Shown here piece after piece: positions 1-8,002 of a stretch of DNA of 8,558 nucleotides; the stretch's first letter is position 1; each line of letters opens with the position of its first letter. The stretch covers positions 1 through 8,558 of the forward strand of contig JAGQUY010000391.1 in NCBI GenBank assembly GCA_020438245.1, given 5' to 3'. Both the position numbers and the translations under genes were made by a program. This DNA is from Bacteroidota bacterium. Its GTDB lineage: Bacteria > CLD3 > SB21. The notes under the pieces were generated by a model. It made no database searches and had not been told where the DNA came from. It saw only the letters and a program-made list of their open reading frames with translations.

Positions 1-2042
1 AGAAACTCACCATTGGACGCGAAATAATACATAATCTTGTTGAAGGTGAATTTACTGGACCCATTTATCCGGTCAATCCAAATGCCGATTCCATACACAG
101 TATTAAGTGTTATCCGTCCGTAGCTGAAATACCTGGGGATGTTGACTTGGCTATTATTACAGTTCCCAAACAATTTGTATTGGGTGTAGTCGACGAGTGC
201 GGAGCAAAGGGCATCAAGGGTCTGGTTGTTATTACTGCCGGTTTCAAGGAGGTTGGGCCGGAAGGGGCTGAGCTTGAATCGGCGCTTGTTGCCAAGGTTA
301 ACAAGTACGGTATGCGAATGGTCGGGCCCAACTGTATGGGAGTTATCAATACCGACAGCAGAACCCAGCTGAATGGGACCTTTGCACCCACACCTCTTAA
401 CAAGGGCCACATTTCTTTTATTTCTCAAAGCGGTGCCTTAGGAGTTGCGATCCTGGAAAATGCGACTTCCCTTGATCTGGGCATTTCCATGTTCGCCAGC
501 ATTGGTAACAAACCAAACATATCCGGAAATGACCTGTTGCAGTATTGGAGAGATGACTCACAGACAAGAGTCATTCTGATGTACCTCGAAAGTTTCGGAA
601 ATCCACGGAAGTTCATTGAGTTGGCCCGCAGCATCACCCGCTTCAAACCGATTATAGCCGTTAAATCCGGTCGAACAGCAGCAGGCGCTAGAGCCGCGTC
701 CTCCCACACCGGAGCCCTTGCGGGGCCCGACATAGTCGTTGACGCCATGTTGAGACAAGCAGGTGTTATCCGCGTCAACTCTATTGAACAAATGTTTGAT
801 CTCGCCATGGCCTTTGACAAACAACCGCTCCCACCGGGAGACCACGTGGCCATTCTATCCAACGCGGGCGGCCCAGCAATCATGGCGACGGACGCCTTGA
901 TCGGGAACGGACTTCGATTGGCTGAACTCACACAAATGACCAAGGAAGCTTTACGCAAGGTACTGCCCATGGAGGCCAGTGCCAACAACCCCGTTGATAC
1001 GACCGCCGGCGGAGATGCACGAATTTACGGCGAGTCCCTTGAGATCCTACTGTCGGATCCCAATGTGGACAGCTTGATCAGCATTTTTGTACCACCAATT
1101 ACCGTTTTCTCAAAAGACGTGGCTATGAAAATAATTGAAGCCGCCAAAACGCATCCCGCCAAGACAATTGTTTGCTGTCTGATGAGCCAGGACAAGGAGG
1201 TTCTCACTTTTCTTCGCCAAGAAGGTATCCCTGTTTTCACCTTTCCGGAGTCTGCGGCCATGTCACTTGCGGCAATGAATGAACATCGGAAATGGAGAAT
1301 GAAGCGGGAAGGAAGTGTTCGCCATTTTGAGTGCGACACCGCAACAGTCCAAAAGGTCATTGCCAGAGCCAGGTCTGCAAAGCGCTTTCAACTTGATTCC
1401 GAGGATGTCCTTGCCATTCTCAAAGCCTATGGCTTCAGGACGGTTTCCTCTCAATTGGCGAAAAGCGATGCGGATGCAGCTGCTTTTGCCAAGACAATCA
1501 ACAGTTCAGTTGTACTCAAGGTTCACTCAGCCAAGATCGTCCACAAGTCAGATGTTGGTGGTGTCCAGGTCGACCTCAGAAACGAACAGGAAGTCCTCCA
1601 AGGCTATCGCCGTATTCTCGATAATCTCAAGAATCACCATTTGGAAAAGGAAATGGAAGGCGTCATGGTTCAGGAGATGGTGAAGGGCGGTCGCGAAGTA
1701 GTTTTGGGTATGAGCATGGATCCCCAATTTGGACCTGTGATCATGGTGGGTCTCGGTGGAATTTACGTGGAGGTCTTGAAAGATGTGGCTTTCAAGATCG
1801 CACCCATTACAGACGTCGATGCAGATGAAATGATCCAATCGTTGCGTTCATTTCCGCTATTGAAAGGAATTCGAGGTGAAAAATCCGTTCATCTCGCCAC
1901 ATTGATTGAATACCTTCAAAGGCTATCCCAACTGGTAACAGATTTCAGTGAGATTTCTGAAATCGATATTAATCCTCTCATGATGTTTGAAAATGCAAAA
2001 GACTGCAAGGTTGTGGATGCCCGAATCAAACTCAAGGAGTAA
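1..2042 (+). CDS. ADP-forming acyl-CoA/acetyl-CoA synthetase, fused alpha-beta type (5'-truncated)
   Basis: This enzyme family interconverts acyl-CoA + ADP + Pi and acid + CoA + ATP in the cytoplasm. The frame is open from base 3 to the TAA at 2040-2042, giving 679 residues. The TTG at 147 is an internal Leu, because typical family sequence continues upstream of it (IYPVNPNAD, CYPSVAEIPGDVDLA). By comparison with the family, about 20-30 N-terminal residues are missing. Seen in order: most of the CoA-binding Rossmann domain; the succinyl-CoA-ligase-like domain (SQSGALG), with the catalytic phospho-His in SSHTGALAG (His codon 705-707); a linker near 1290-1390; and a C-terminal ATP-grasp domain with HKSDVGGV (His codon 1542-1544), GREVVLGMSMDPQFGP, GLGGIYVE and EIDINPL. 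Both histidines used for phosphoryl transfer appear present. There is no C-terminal GNAT domain, so it is not a Pat acetyltransferase of the Salmonella layout. An N-terminal GNAT beyond the edge cannot be excluded. Acyl substrate unknown. It converges on the kinase gene. Confidence 0.93.
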   Translation, partial: KLTIGREIIHNLVEGEFTGPIYPVNPNADSIHSIKCYPSVAEIPGDVDLAIITVPKQFVLGVVDECGAKGIKGLVVITAGFKEVGPEGAELESALVAKVNKYGMRMVGPNCMGVINTDSRTQLNGTFAPTPLNKGHISFISQSGALGVAILENATSLDLGISMFASIGNKPNISGNDLLQYWRDDSQTRVILMYLESFGNPRKFIELARSITRFKPIIAVKSGRTAAGARAASSHTGALAGPDIVVDAMLRQAGVIRVNSIEQMFDLAMAFDKQPLPPGDHVAILSNAGGPAIMATDALIGNGLRLAELTQMTKEALRKVLPMEASANNPVDTTAGGDARIYGESLEILLSDPNVDSLISIFVPPITVFSKDVAMKIIEAAKTHPAKTIVCCLMSQDKEVLTFLRQEGIPVFTFPESAAMSLAAMNEHRKWRMKREGSVRHFECDTATVQKVIARARSAKRFQLDSEDVLAILKAYGFRTVSSQLAKSDADAAAFAKTINSSVVLKVHSAKIVHKSDVGGVQVDLRNEQEVLQGYRRILDNLKNHHLEKEMEGVMVQEMVKGGREVVLGMSMDPQFGPVIMVGLGGIYVEVLKDVAFKIAPITDVDADEMIQSLRSFPLLKGIRGEKSVHLATLIEYLQRLSQLVTDFSEISEIDINPLMMFENAKDCKVVDARIKLKE

Positions 2043-2044
2043 GG

Positions 2045-2070
2045 GTGTCGAGTTAAGGACACATGAATTT
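2045..2070 (+). terminator. Possible weak terminator after the acyl-CoA synthetase gene
   Basis: Just after the stop codon a 5-bp inverted repeat, GTGTC (2045-2049) and GACAC (2058-2062), encloses an 8-nt loop and is followed by ATGAATTTT. The stem is short and the T-run is not immediately adjacent, so this is only a candidate intrinsic terminator. The rest of the 107-bp convergent gap (2043-2149) shows no gene. It holds only two further weak 5-bp hairpins, GCAGC/GCTGC near 2106-2127 and TGATC/GATCA at 2140-2152. Confidence 0.2.
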
Positions 2071-2149
2071 TGGGGCGTTGCTTAATTACCGATTTAAGAA
2101 GAAATGCAGCCCTGCCGCCAAAGCTGCTGCTACGCCAAATGATCTTTGA

Positions 2150-3313
2150 TCAGAGCCCCGAGGGTACAGACAGGGTGAATTCCGTGTAGTTTTGATTCGA
2201 TTCAAACGAGATCGAGCCGCCGTACTTCAAGGTCACACTGAAGGCAATGCCCAATCCTATTCCCGTGTGACCTGGCTTCGTAGTAAAAAAGGGTGCAAAA
2301 ATTCTGGACCTGATTTCTTCGGCAATGCCCACGCCGTCATCACGAACGACCAAAACAATCAGATTATTTTCTTTTCGCGCATGAATCCATACATGGCCGG
2401 GCGGACTCTTTTTTCCATCATCACCGGTCTGAACTGCTTCAATCGCGTTTGAAACCAAATGCTGAAGTGCATGATTCACAGCAATCGGCCATTTTTCGTT
2501 CTCATCAAGATCATCACTTAACTGAATATCAACATACGGCGAATTCAAGAGATGGGTTAATGTCAAGAGGCTGTCCGATATGGAAACTCTCGATTCGTCG
2601 TAGTCCCCGTCTTGGACAAACCCCCTTAATGACTTAACGACGCCGGCAATACGCTCCGAGCCCCTCTTCAGACCTGCAAGAATAGAATCGTACTCTTCGT
2701 AAAATTGTTCAATTTCCAGTTCCTGCCATTTTTCTTGAAGCCGATTCTTGGATTCCGTCGAAACTTCGGCGTCCAGAAGTTGAGACCATTGAACCAGACG
2801 CCGAACGCCTTCCTCCAGAGCAACCAAGTTCCCATTCATAAAACCCAATGGATTATTCATCTCATGTGATAATCCCCCAACCAATCCTGCCATTGATTTC
2901 AAGTAGGAGGTCTGAAACAATTCGTTTTGCAGTCTACGAATCCTCAAAAGATTTTCCACTCTAGTCAGCAATTCGTCCGGGTCAAAGGGCTTCACTATAT
3001 AGTCATCAGCCCCCTGCCCAAGCCCCCACAATTTGTTTTTCCGGGCTGATTCTCCTGTCAACAAAATGACCGGGATCAAGCAAAACTTGGGATCCGTCTT
3101 TAGCAATTCACACAATTCGTAGCCGTTGATCGGCTCCATTGAAACATCGCTGATAACAAGATCGGGGATACGACGTTTCATACCTTCAAGCGCCGATTTG
3201 CCGTTCTCCACCGCAACAACGTCATACCTCATCTCCAAAAAAGCTTCCAGCTGCTTCCGAAATGCCGGATCGTCGTCCGCCAACAAAATCGATGCTTTGG
3301 AGTGTTGTGTCAT
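2150..3313 (-). CDS. Soluble receiver-histidine kinase (REC at N-terminus, kinase at C-terminus)
   Basis: This is a cytoplasmic two-component protein of 387 residues from the ATG at 3313. An in-frame TTG at 3352 would add 13 residues overlapping the VWA gene. The ATG is preferred because it lies 1 nt after the VWA stop (TAAGATG) and sits just before the receiver fold. The receiver domain spans about residues 7-125, with acidic pocket DDD at 13-15, phospho-acceptor Asp56 (VISDVSM), Thr86 (LLTGE) and Lys108 (VKPF). Next comes a dimerisation/phospho-acceptor helix with His150 in SHEMNNPL, then an extended helical stretch (about 157-235). A C-terminal HATPase domain follows, with N box (LVSNAIEAV), G1 (DDGVGIAEE), F box (FAPFFTTKPG) and G2 (GIGLGIAF). 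No membrane segment or DNA-binding output domain is visible. All catalytic residues look intact. Its signal presumably arrives as phosphoryl groups on the receiver from another kinase (inference). It is the last gene of the operon and probably translationally coupled to the VWA gene. Confidence 0.93.
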   Translation of the reverse strand: MTQHSKASILLADDDPAFRKQLEAFLEMRYDVVAVENGKSALEGMKRRIPDLVISDVSMEPINGYELCELLKTDPKFCLIPVILLTGESARKNKLWGLGQGADDYIVKPFDPDELLTRVENLLRIRRLQNELFQTSYLKSMAGLVGGLSHEMNNPLGFMNGNLVALEEGVRRLVQWSQLLDAEVSTESKNRLQEKWQELEIEQFYEEYDSILAGLKRGSERIAGVVKSLRGFVQDGDYDESRVSISDSLLTLTHLLNSPYVDIQLSDDLDENEKWPIAVNHALQHLVSNAIEAVQTGDDGKKSPPGHVWIHARKENNLIVLVVRDDGVGIAEEIRSRIFAPFFTTKPGHTGIGLGIAFSVTLKYGGSISFESNQNYTEFTLSVPSGL

Positions 3314-3314
3314 C

Positions 3315-5504
3315 TTACAACATATCGCTTCGTTTTCTGATGAACCATTCAACTGACAGCAATAAGACGATAGAAAAAAGGAAGAACGGGTGGTTCCAAA
3401 TTGGCTTTTCTGACTTTTCGTAAACTAGCTGCGATTTGGCAGGAATAATGGTTTCCAGGTTTTCAAAATCGTTCGCACGGACATAGACACCTCCACTCTC
3501 CCTTGCAACGGTTTTGAGCAGATGTTCGTTTAGATTGGTTTTGGTCAATTCGGCACTATATGCCTCAATGTAGATTCTTCCCTCGTCACTGCCCAATGTC
3601 TCCTGATTGCGGATACCCTCTCCCCGAAATCTGAATTCTCCCGTGTCGCTTAGCGTAATGTTGCCCTCGTACCGCCCATTGGCAACGGGTCTGAGTTCCA
3701 AGTCGTTCTTTTGATCAGACTTCCAGATTTGCAACCGCACGTTGGCGTCAGACACTACGTTAAGGTTCTGATCGTAAACTTGGGCCCCGAAGATAATCTT
3801 TTCGTGTTCATGGTAAATACGCTTCGAGGTCTCGATCCGAAACGGTTTAAGATCGTCCTTTAACGCCAGCCAATGAATCGTGTTATGAATCAGGTCCTTG
3901 TAAGCCGTATTCGACCGGTTGAGCCCCTGCATCGAAAAATAGGCTTTCCAAAGGCCATGTGCCCCAATTGCAACCGACTTACTCTGACCGTCCTGCCTAC
4001 TTATGATTAACGGCAGGTCTTTCTTGATCTTTAAGGAACTGCCGCTACGTGCCATATCAACACGTGCCAGCACATTACTTTTGTCTTTCGGGTGCAAAAC
4101 AAATCCGGATAAAAATACCGGGGGCAGCTCTCCCCACTGCCTCTCCGCCTCAGATGCGTTCCCGGAAACCGATAATAGGGTGCTGTTCCGTCCAGCAACC
4201 GTCGTCGCCATAGGAACAAGCATTTCCTCCAGGCCGGCATCAGCTTCGACCTTTGCCGGCAACCGATCCGTGACGGTATTCAATTTCGACAAATCTGATT
4301 GCGGACCCATAAAAAGCATGAACGGTTTGTTTCCCGATGAGATCGGTGATAGGTATTGATTCGTTATCTGGCTTTGACTGATCCTCGTTGGAAACTGATT
4401 AAGTATATACACCTCAGGTTCCAGGTTTTCAGTCGTTTCTGAGCCATCCAAACGAACCAGTGTTCCGTCTACCCTTTCAATGAGTCCCAGTACTTTAATG
4501 GTCGGATCCTCAACGAGTACTTTGTACAGGAAGGAATGATCCGGATCGGGTGCCCCGGAAATTAGAAGCACACTGACCCGATCTTTCAGAACATTCATCA
4601 GAAAAGAGCGTTCATTATTCCGAGTACTGTATTCCCCCGGCATCGGTACGACTCTTACAGACCAGCGAAAAACACCGGGCTCAGACGGTTTGACTTCAAA
4701 ATCTATTCGGTTTAATGTGCCGTTGTCCCCAATTTGCAGTCTTTTTAATTCCACTCGCCTTCCATTGAGCAATAACTCAACTTCTACGATCTCATCTGCA
4801 TATCCGGTTGAGGTCAAAAGGGCCTGAATCATTGACGTCGACCCGCTGTAAACAATTTCATTCGCAACAATTTGATCTACGACAATGTCCTTCGATTCCG
4901 TCTCATCACCTACACCTACCGTATATACGGGAAATCCCAGGCTCGACGCGGATGAGGAGGGACTGAAACCAAGATTGAATTGACCATCCGTGACCAATAC
5001 AACTCCAGCCAGGTCACGTTCTGCATACTTTACTCTGACGTTCTCAAGCGCGGATGTTATATCTGTATAAGCTCCTTTAAACGTCAGTGAATCCGCATAC
5101 GGCGGAACTATTGTACGCGATTCACTTGAAAAACCAACAAAGAAAACATCCAGGGAATCGCGCCAGCGTTGCGGAAAGCGGGATGACAGTAATCCTTTGA
5201 CAATTTCAGATCGGACACCCAATGCATCCTTGATACCCATACTCTCGGACTCGTCTATCAGGACAACAAGCGCGTGGTTCACCTGAATTGTTGCGTCGCT
5301 GACCAACAACGGTTGGCACAACACAAAAGCAATGGTAAACAATGATGCGGCTCGGAGCCACGCAAGAAGACGACGACGAAAATCTGGTACAGGTGGTATG
5401 GTGTTCTGGTAGGCTCGAAAACCAAGCAGTAAGGACGCGATGAGACACAGGAACACAACTGCCAGGGAAGCCCCCGTGGCCAATTCATAGGAAGAATAAT
5501 GCAC
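3315..5504 (-). CDS. Membrane-anchored VWA-domain protein of Bat / large-VWA type
   Basis: This is a large envelope protein of 735 residues from TTG 5522, or 729 from GTG 5504. I chose GTG 5504 because purine-rich GGAG and GGGG lie upstream; the TTG abuts the previous stop and has no such signal. In 735-residue numbering: two N-terminal membrane helices (about 15-37 and 53-74); a VWA domain (about 83-230) with an intact metal site, DESES at 90-94, the Thr in AYTDIT, and VTDGQ; a region from about 312 to 420 that resembles the class-I glutamine-amidotransferase-like fold found in related membrane VWA proteins (VLLISGAPDPD ... PEVYILNQFP), without visible catalytic residues; a beta-rich domain (about 555-650); a C-terminal SGGVYV region; and a last helix (about 711-729) with basic residues after it. 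Most of the protein should lie outside the cytoplasmic membrane. It directly follows the BatC-like TPR gene, its likely partner. The family is linked to aerotolerance and envelope stress, but exact function is unknown. Confidence 0.88.
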   Translation of the reverse strand: MHYSSYELATGASLAVVFLCLIASLLLGFRAYQNTIPPVPDFRRRLLAWLRAASLFTIAFVLCQPLLVSDATIQVNHALVVLIDESESMGIKDALGVRSEIVKGLLSSRFPQRWRDSLDVFFVGFSSESRTIVPPYADSLTFKGAYTDITSALENVRVKYAERDLAGVVLVTDGQFNLGFSPSSSASSLGFPVYTVGVGDETESKDIVVDQIVANEIVYSGSTSMIQALLTSTGYADEIVEVELLLNGRRVELKRLQIGDNGTLNRIDFEVKPSEPGVFRWSVRVVPMPGEYSTRNNERSFLMNVLKDRVSVLLISGAPDPDHSFLYKVLVEDPTIKVLGLIERVDGTLVRLDGSETTENLEPEVYILNQFPTRISQSQITNQYLSPISSGNKPFMLFMGPQSDLSKLNTVTDRLPAKVEADAGLEEMLVPMATTVAGRNSTLLSVSGNASEAERQWGELPPVFLSGFVLHPKDKSNVLARVDMARSGSSLKIKKDLPLIISRQDGQSKSVAIGAHGLWKAYFSMQGLNRSNTAYKDLIHNTIHWLALKDDLKPFRIETSKRIYHEHEKIIFGAQVYDQNLNVVSDANVRLQIWKSDQKNDLELRPVANGRYEGNITLSDTGEFRFRGEGIRNQETLGSDEGRIYIEAYSAELTKTNLNEHLLKTVARESGGVYVRANDFENLETIIPAKSQLVYEKSEKPIWNHPFFLFSIVLLLSVEWFIRKRSDML

Positions 5505-5509
5505 TATGT

Positions 5510-5520
5510 CCCCACTCTCC
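5510..5520 (-). promoter_or_regulatory. Candidate ribosome binding region deciding the VWA start (GTG 5504)
   Basis: Reading the minus strand, GGAG (5520-5517) and GGGG (5513-5510) sit 12 and 5 nt before GTG 5504. They immediately follow the stop of the TPR gene. The alternative TTG at 5522 has no purine-rich stretch at a useful distance upstream. This favours GTG 5504 but does not settle it. Confidence 0.4.
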
Positions 5521-5522
5521 AA

Positions 5523-6227
5523 TTACCAATCTTTGTCGGTCGAATTCTCTTCCTGGACCTTTTCCCTGAGTTTCCTGGCTTGATATTCCTTTTCTTGGTC
5601 TCTGAGTGCATTAAGAATACGCTCTGCTTCTTCCTTCGTAAACTTCATAGGCCGAGCTTTATTCTGGTTCCCAGATTCTTCCTCCTGTCTTCGATCCTTA
5701 TCATTACCATTTCCTTTGGATGAATCTTCTTTGTTTTCTTTTCGCTCATTCTGGGGTTTATTAGCACCCTTTTGATCACCTTTGGAAGGAGGAGGGGGTT
5801 TTTGTTCCATTTGTTTCATCGCGAATTCCAGATTATTTCTGGCGTCCCCATCCGAGGCATTTCTCCGAAGTACATCTTTGTATTTTTCTACGCTTTCCTT
5901 CAACTTCTTTTCCTTGAAGTCACAATTGGCTAAATTGTATTTGATATCATTGCTAAGATTAGGGTCGGACGTATTTGCCAGCGCTCTTTCATAAAACTTG
6001 CGAGCATCCGCATATCGCCCAAGTCTATACAAGCTATTGCCGGCGTTAAAATTTAACTCAGGATCATTTGGTCGCTCCGTAAGGAGACGATTGTAGACTT
6101 CAAAAGCCCGATGATTGTCTCCTGACTCATACAGTTGATCCGCCATCCTTCTTGACAAACCGATTTGGCCATATGAATCACTCGACCACATGGCCGCGAG
6201 CAATACTATGATGCTTACCCACCTCAT
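5523..6227 (-). CDS. BatC-like exported TPR protein
   Basis: This 234-residue protein probably acts in the periplasm. Residues 1-20 form a signal peptide (basic start, hydrophobic IIVLLAAM core, likely cleavage near SYG-Q). Three TPR-type helical pairs follow at about 26-55, 57-86 and 93-125 (LNFNAGNSLYRLGRYADA, IKYNLANCDFKEKKLKES, DARNNLEFA). Next comes a proline- and charge-rich, low-complexity linker (about 142-194, rich in K, E, N, Q, D). A charged C-terminal helix ends it, with AERILNALRDQEKEYQARK, the type of ending found in BatC proteins of aerotolerance (Bat) operons. There is no C-terminal membrane anchor. ATG 6227 lies 6 nt after the CstA stop, and the gene ends directly before the VWA gene, so it probably works with that protein. 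TPR proteins scaffold complexes; no enzymatic role is suggested. The BatC assignment rests on layout and the C-terminal motif and has not been tested by alignment. Confidence 0.88.
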   Translation of the reverse strand: MRWVSIIVLLAAMWSSDSYGQIGLSRRMADQLYESGDNHRAFEVYNRLLTERPNDPELNFNAGNSLYRLGRYADARKFYERALANTSDPNLSNDIKYNLANCDFKEKKLKESVEKYKDVLRRNASDGDARNNLEFAMKQMEQKPPPPSKGDQKGANKPQNERKENKEDSSKGNGNDKDRRQEEESGNQNKARPMKFTKEEAERILNALRDQEKEYQARKLREKVQEENSTDKDW

Positions 6228-6233
6228 GGTGTC

Positions 6234-7997
6234 TTAAACGTTTCCATGTCTCCGAAGTTCCCTACGCAATTTATAGAAGTACTTGAACACCATGGAAATG
6301 ACTCCAGCCGTGAGAATCAAAAGCAACAAATCCGTCAACGTTAAAGCCCAATTCCTTTCACCTATGTATCGATCCAATAGAATGCTCAAAGAAGTAATTG
6401 TTGTAATACACATGAACATTGCGGGAATCGCAGCGAACCAAAATGAGCGTGCTTTTTGAACCAACCAAGCGGTCACCGCCGTCAAAGTTAGAGCAGCCAG
6501 TAATTGATTGGCCGATCCAAAAATCGGCCATATACTGGCATATGCATTCGTGAAACCAAGATATGCCATTGCGCAGACCGGAATCAGAGTATTGAACAGT
6601 TTACTCTTCAGCATGGGCGGAGGAGCATCGATCAGCGTCACCCATAACTCTTCAAACAAATAACGTGTCAGCCGAACAATTGTGTCAATCGTGGTCACAA
6701 GAAACCCCTCCAGCAAAAGGATTCCAAAGACCGTGCCGTAAACTGTCGATATTCCCAATCCATTGAATAGAGTCTTGCCCACCCCGATGGCGAACGCCAA
6801 GGGAGCATTGCCGTTTTTCAAATTTCCAAACTCGTCATGAGGCCATACCATATGGCTGTATTCAGTAAAACCCAGACCGCCCAGAACGATCAGTGTCACA
6901 CATATCCCGAGCAATGCCTCCATCAGCATTCCGCCATAGCCAATACTCAACGCATCCGCTTCGTTGGACAACTGTTTTGAAGTAGTTCCAGTGGCAATCA
7001 ACGCATGAGCGCCGGATACCGATCCGCACGCGATGGTTACAAATAAGAATGGCCACATCAATCCAAGCGCTGAAAAAGTTTCAGCGGAAATATTTACTGA
7101 CGGCGCATCCACAGTTACTCCGGCAAATCCGCTTCCGAGAATGCCAACGACCATTACCACAATACCAACATACAATAGTTGCACATTTGTAAAATCACGA
7201 GGTTGCAGAACCAGCCAAACAGGTATCCATGCTGCAACAAGACAGTACAGGCAAACGATAATCATCCACACCTGCATGCCCAGCGTCACCGGAAAGTAAA
7301 ATCCCACTGCAACCGAAAGAACGCAGACCAACGCCGCCACAACATAGACCCGTTTAGTCTCCGTCTGTCGCTTATACAGTAGAAACCCGATACCCGGAGC
7401 GAAAATTGTCATCACTATAACCGACGTCGATGCAATGCCGCCAATAACGCCTTTCAGGACACCGTCCTGTTCAACCGTCTTCAGCAGTGACTGGTCCGGC
7501 TGCAACCCAAGAGATGCAATCGGATAAACACTGGTCAATGACACTGCCGTAAGTTGAAGAAAGGCTGCACACACGAGGATGCAGAGAACAATGGCAAATA
7601 CGATAAAAAAAACAAATCCGCTCTTGCCCAGCGTTCTCCGAGCAATCTCCGCAATTGATTTTCCGTTTTCACGAACACTTACAAAAAGAGACGAAAAATC
7701 GTGAACTGCGCCTATGAACGTTACGCCCAGCAAAATCCACAACCACGTCGGAAGGTACCCATATATAAGCGCAAGAGTGGGTCCGACGATGGGTCCAGCG
7801 GCCGCAATGGAGGCAAAATGGTGGCCCAGTAATACGGATTTTCGTGCCGGGATATAGTCAACACCGTCTTGCCGAGTGTGGGCCGGAGTGGCACGATCCG
7901 GGTCGACACCAAGTCTTCCAGCAACCCATTTCCCGTAGAATCGATATGCCAATCCAAGAGTAAGCAGTGAAATAAGCATGGCCAGGGCAATATTCAT
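6234..7997 (-). CDS. cstA: CstA-family carbon starvation transporter
   Basis: This 587-residue inner-membrane transporter has more than a dozen hydrophobic segments. Recognisable CstA signatures are LLGHHFASIAAAGPIVGP (about 56-73), FIGAVHDF (about 94-101), LQPRDF (about 264-269), ACGSVSGAHALIATGTTSKQ (about 323-342), IGYGGMLMEA (about 352-361) and FGSANQLLAAL near the C-terminus. It is shorter than the E. coli CstA and BtsT proteins (about 700 residues), in keeping with the compact form common in other phyla. Characterised relatives take up peptides or pyruvate, often during nutrient limitation; the substrate here cannot be told from sequence. ATG 7997 lies 5 nt after the stop of the protease gene (TAAGACGTATG) with no clear Shine-Dalgarno. 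The gene sits between an exported protease and an envelope TPR/VWA pair. CstA-type genes are often near LytS/LytTR-type regulators, but the kinase in this operon belongs to a different type. Confidence 0.96.
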   Translation of the reverse strand: MNIALAMLISLLTLGLAYRFYGKWVAGRLGVDPDRATPAHTRQDGVDYIPARKSVLLGHHFASIAAAGPIVGPTLALIYGYLPTWLWILLGVTFIGAVHDFSSLFVSVRENGKSIAEIARRTLGKSGFVFFIVFAIVLCILVCAAFLQLTAVSLTSVYPIASLGLQPDQSLLKTVEQDGVLKGVIGGIASTSVIVMTIFAPGIGFLLYKRQTETKRVYVVAALVCVLSVAVGFYFPVTLGMQVWMIIVCLYCLVAAWIPVWLVLQPRDFTNVQLLYVGIVVMVVGILGSGFAGVTVDAPSVNISAETFSALGLMWPFLFVTIACGSVSGAHALIATGTTSKQLSNEADALSIGYGGMLMEALLGICVTLIVLGGLGFTEYSHMVWPHDEFGNLKNGNAPLAFAIGVGKTLFNGLGISTVYGTVFGILLLEGFLVTTIDTIVRLTRYLFEELWVTLIDAPPPMLKSKLFNTLIPVCAMAYLGFTNAYASIWPIFGSANQLLAALTLTAVTAWLVQKARSFWFAAIPAMFMCITTITSLSILLDRYIGERNWALTLTDLLLLILTAGVISMVFKYFYKLRRELRRHGNV

Positions 7998-8002
7998 ACG
8001 TC

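Noticed and set aside
147..149. TTG as the start of the acyl-CoA synthetase
   Set aside because: The 48 codons before it in the same frame are typical family sequence (IYPVNPNAD, CYPSVAEIPGDVDLA), so the gene begins left of the window.
425..988. A long open frame (187 codons) on the minus strand opposite the acyl-CoA synthetase
   Set aside because: It lies wholly antisense to a clearly conserved enzyme, its translation resembles no family I know, and it is rich in A, S and R as expected from a reverse shadow of coding sequence.
2140..2152. Palindrome TGATC-TTT-GATCA as an operator or terminator
   Set aside because: The stem is only 5 bp, has no T-run, and overlaps the kinase stop codon. Chance is the simplest explanation.
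3350..3352. TTG as the start of the receiver-kinase
   Set aside because: It would overlap the VWA gene by 38 nt and add residues unlike a receiver domain. An ATG at 3313, 1 nt after the VWA stop, is a simpler start.
4003..4359. A 118-codon plus-strand open frame opposite the VWA gene
   Set aside because: It is antisense to the middle of an intact gene and has no recognisable domain.
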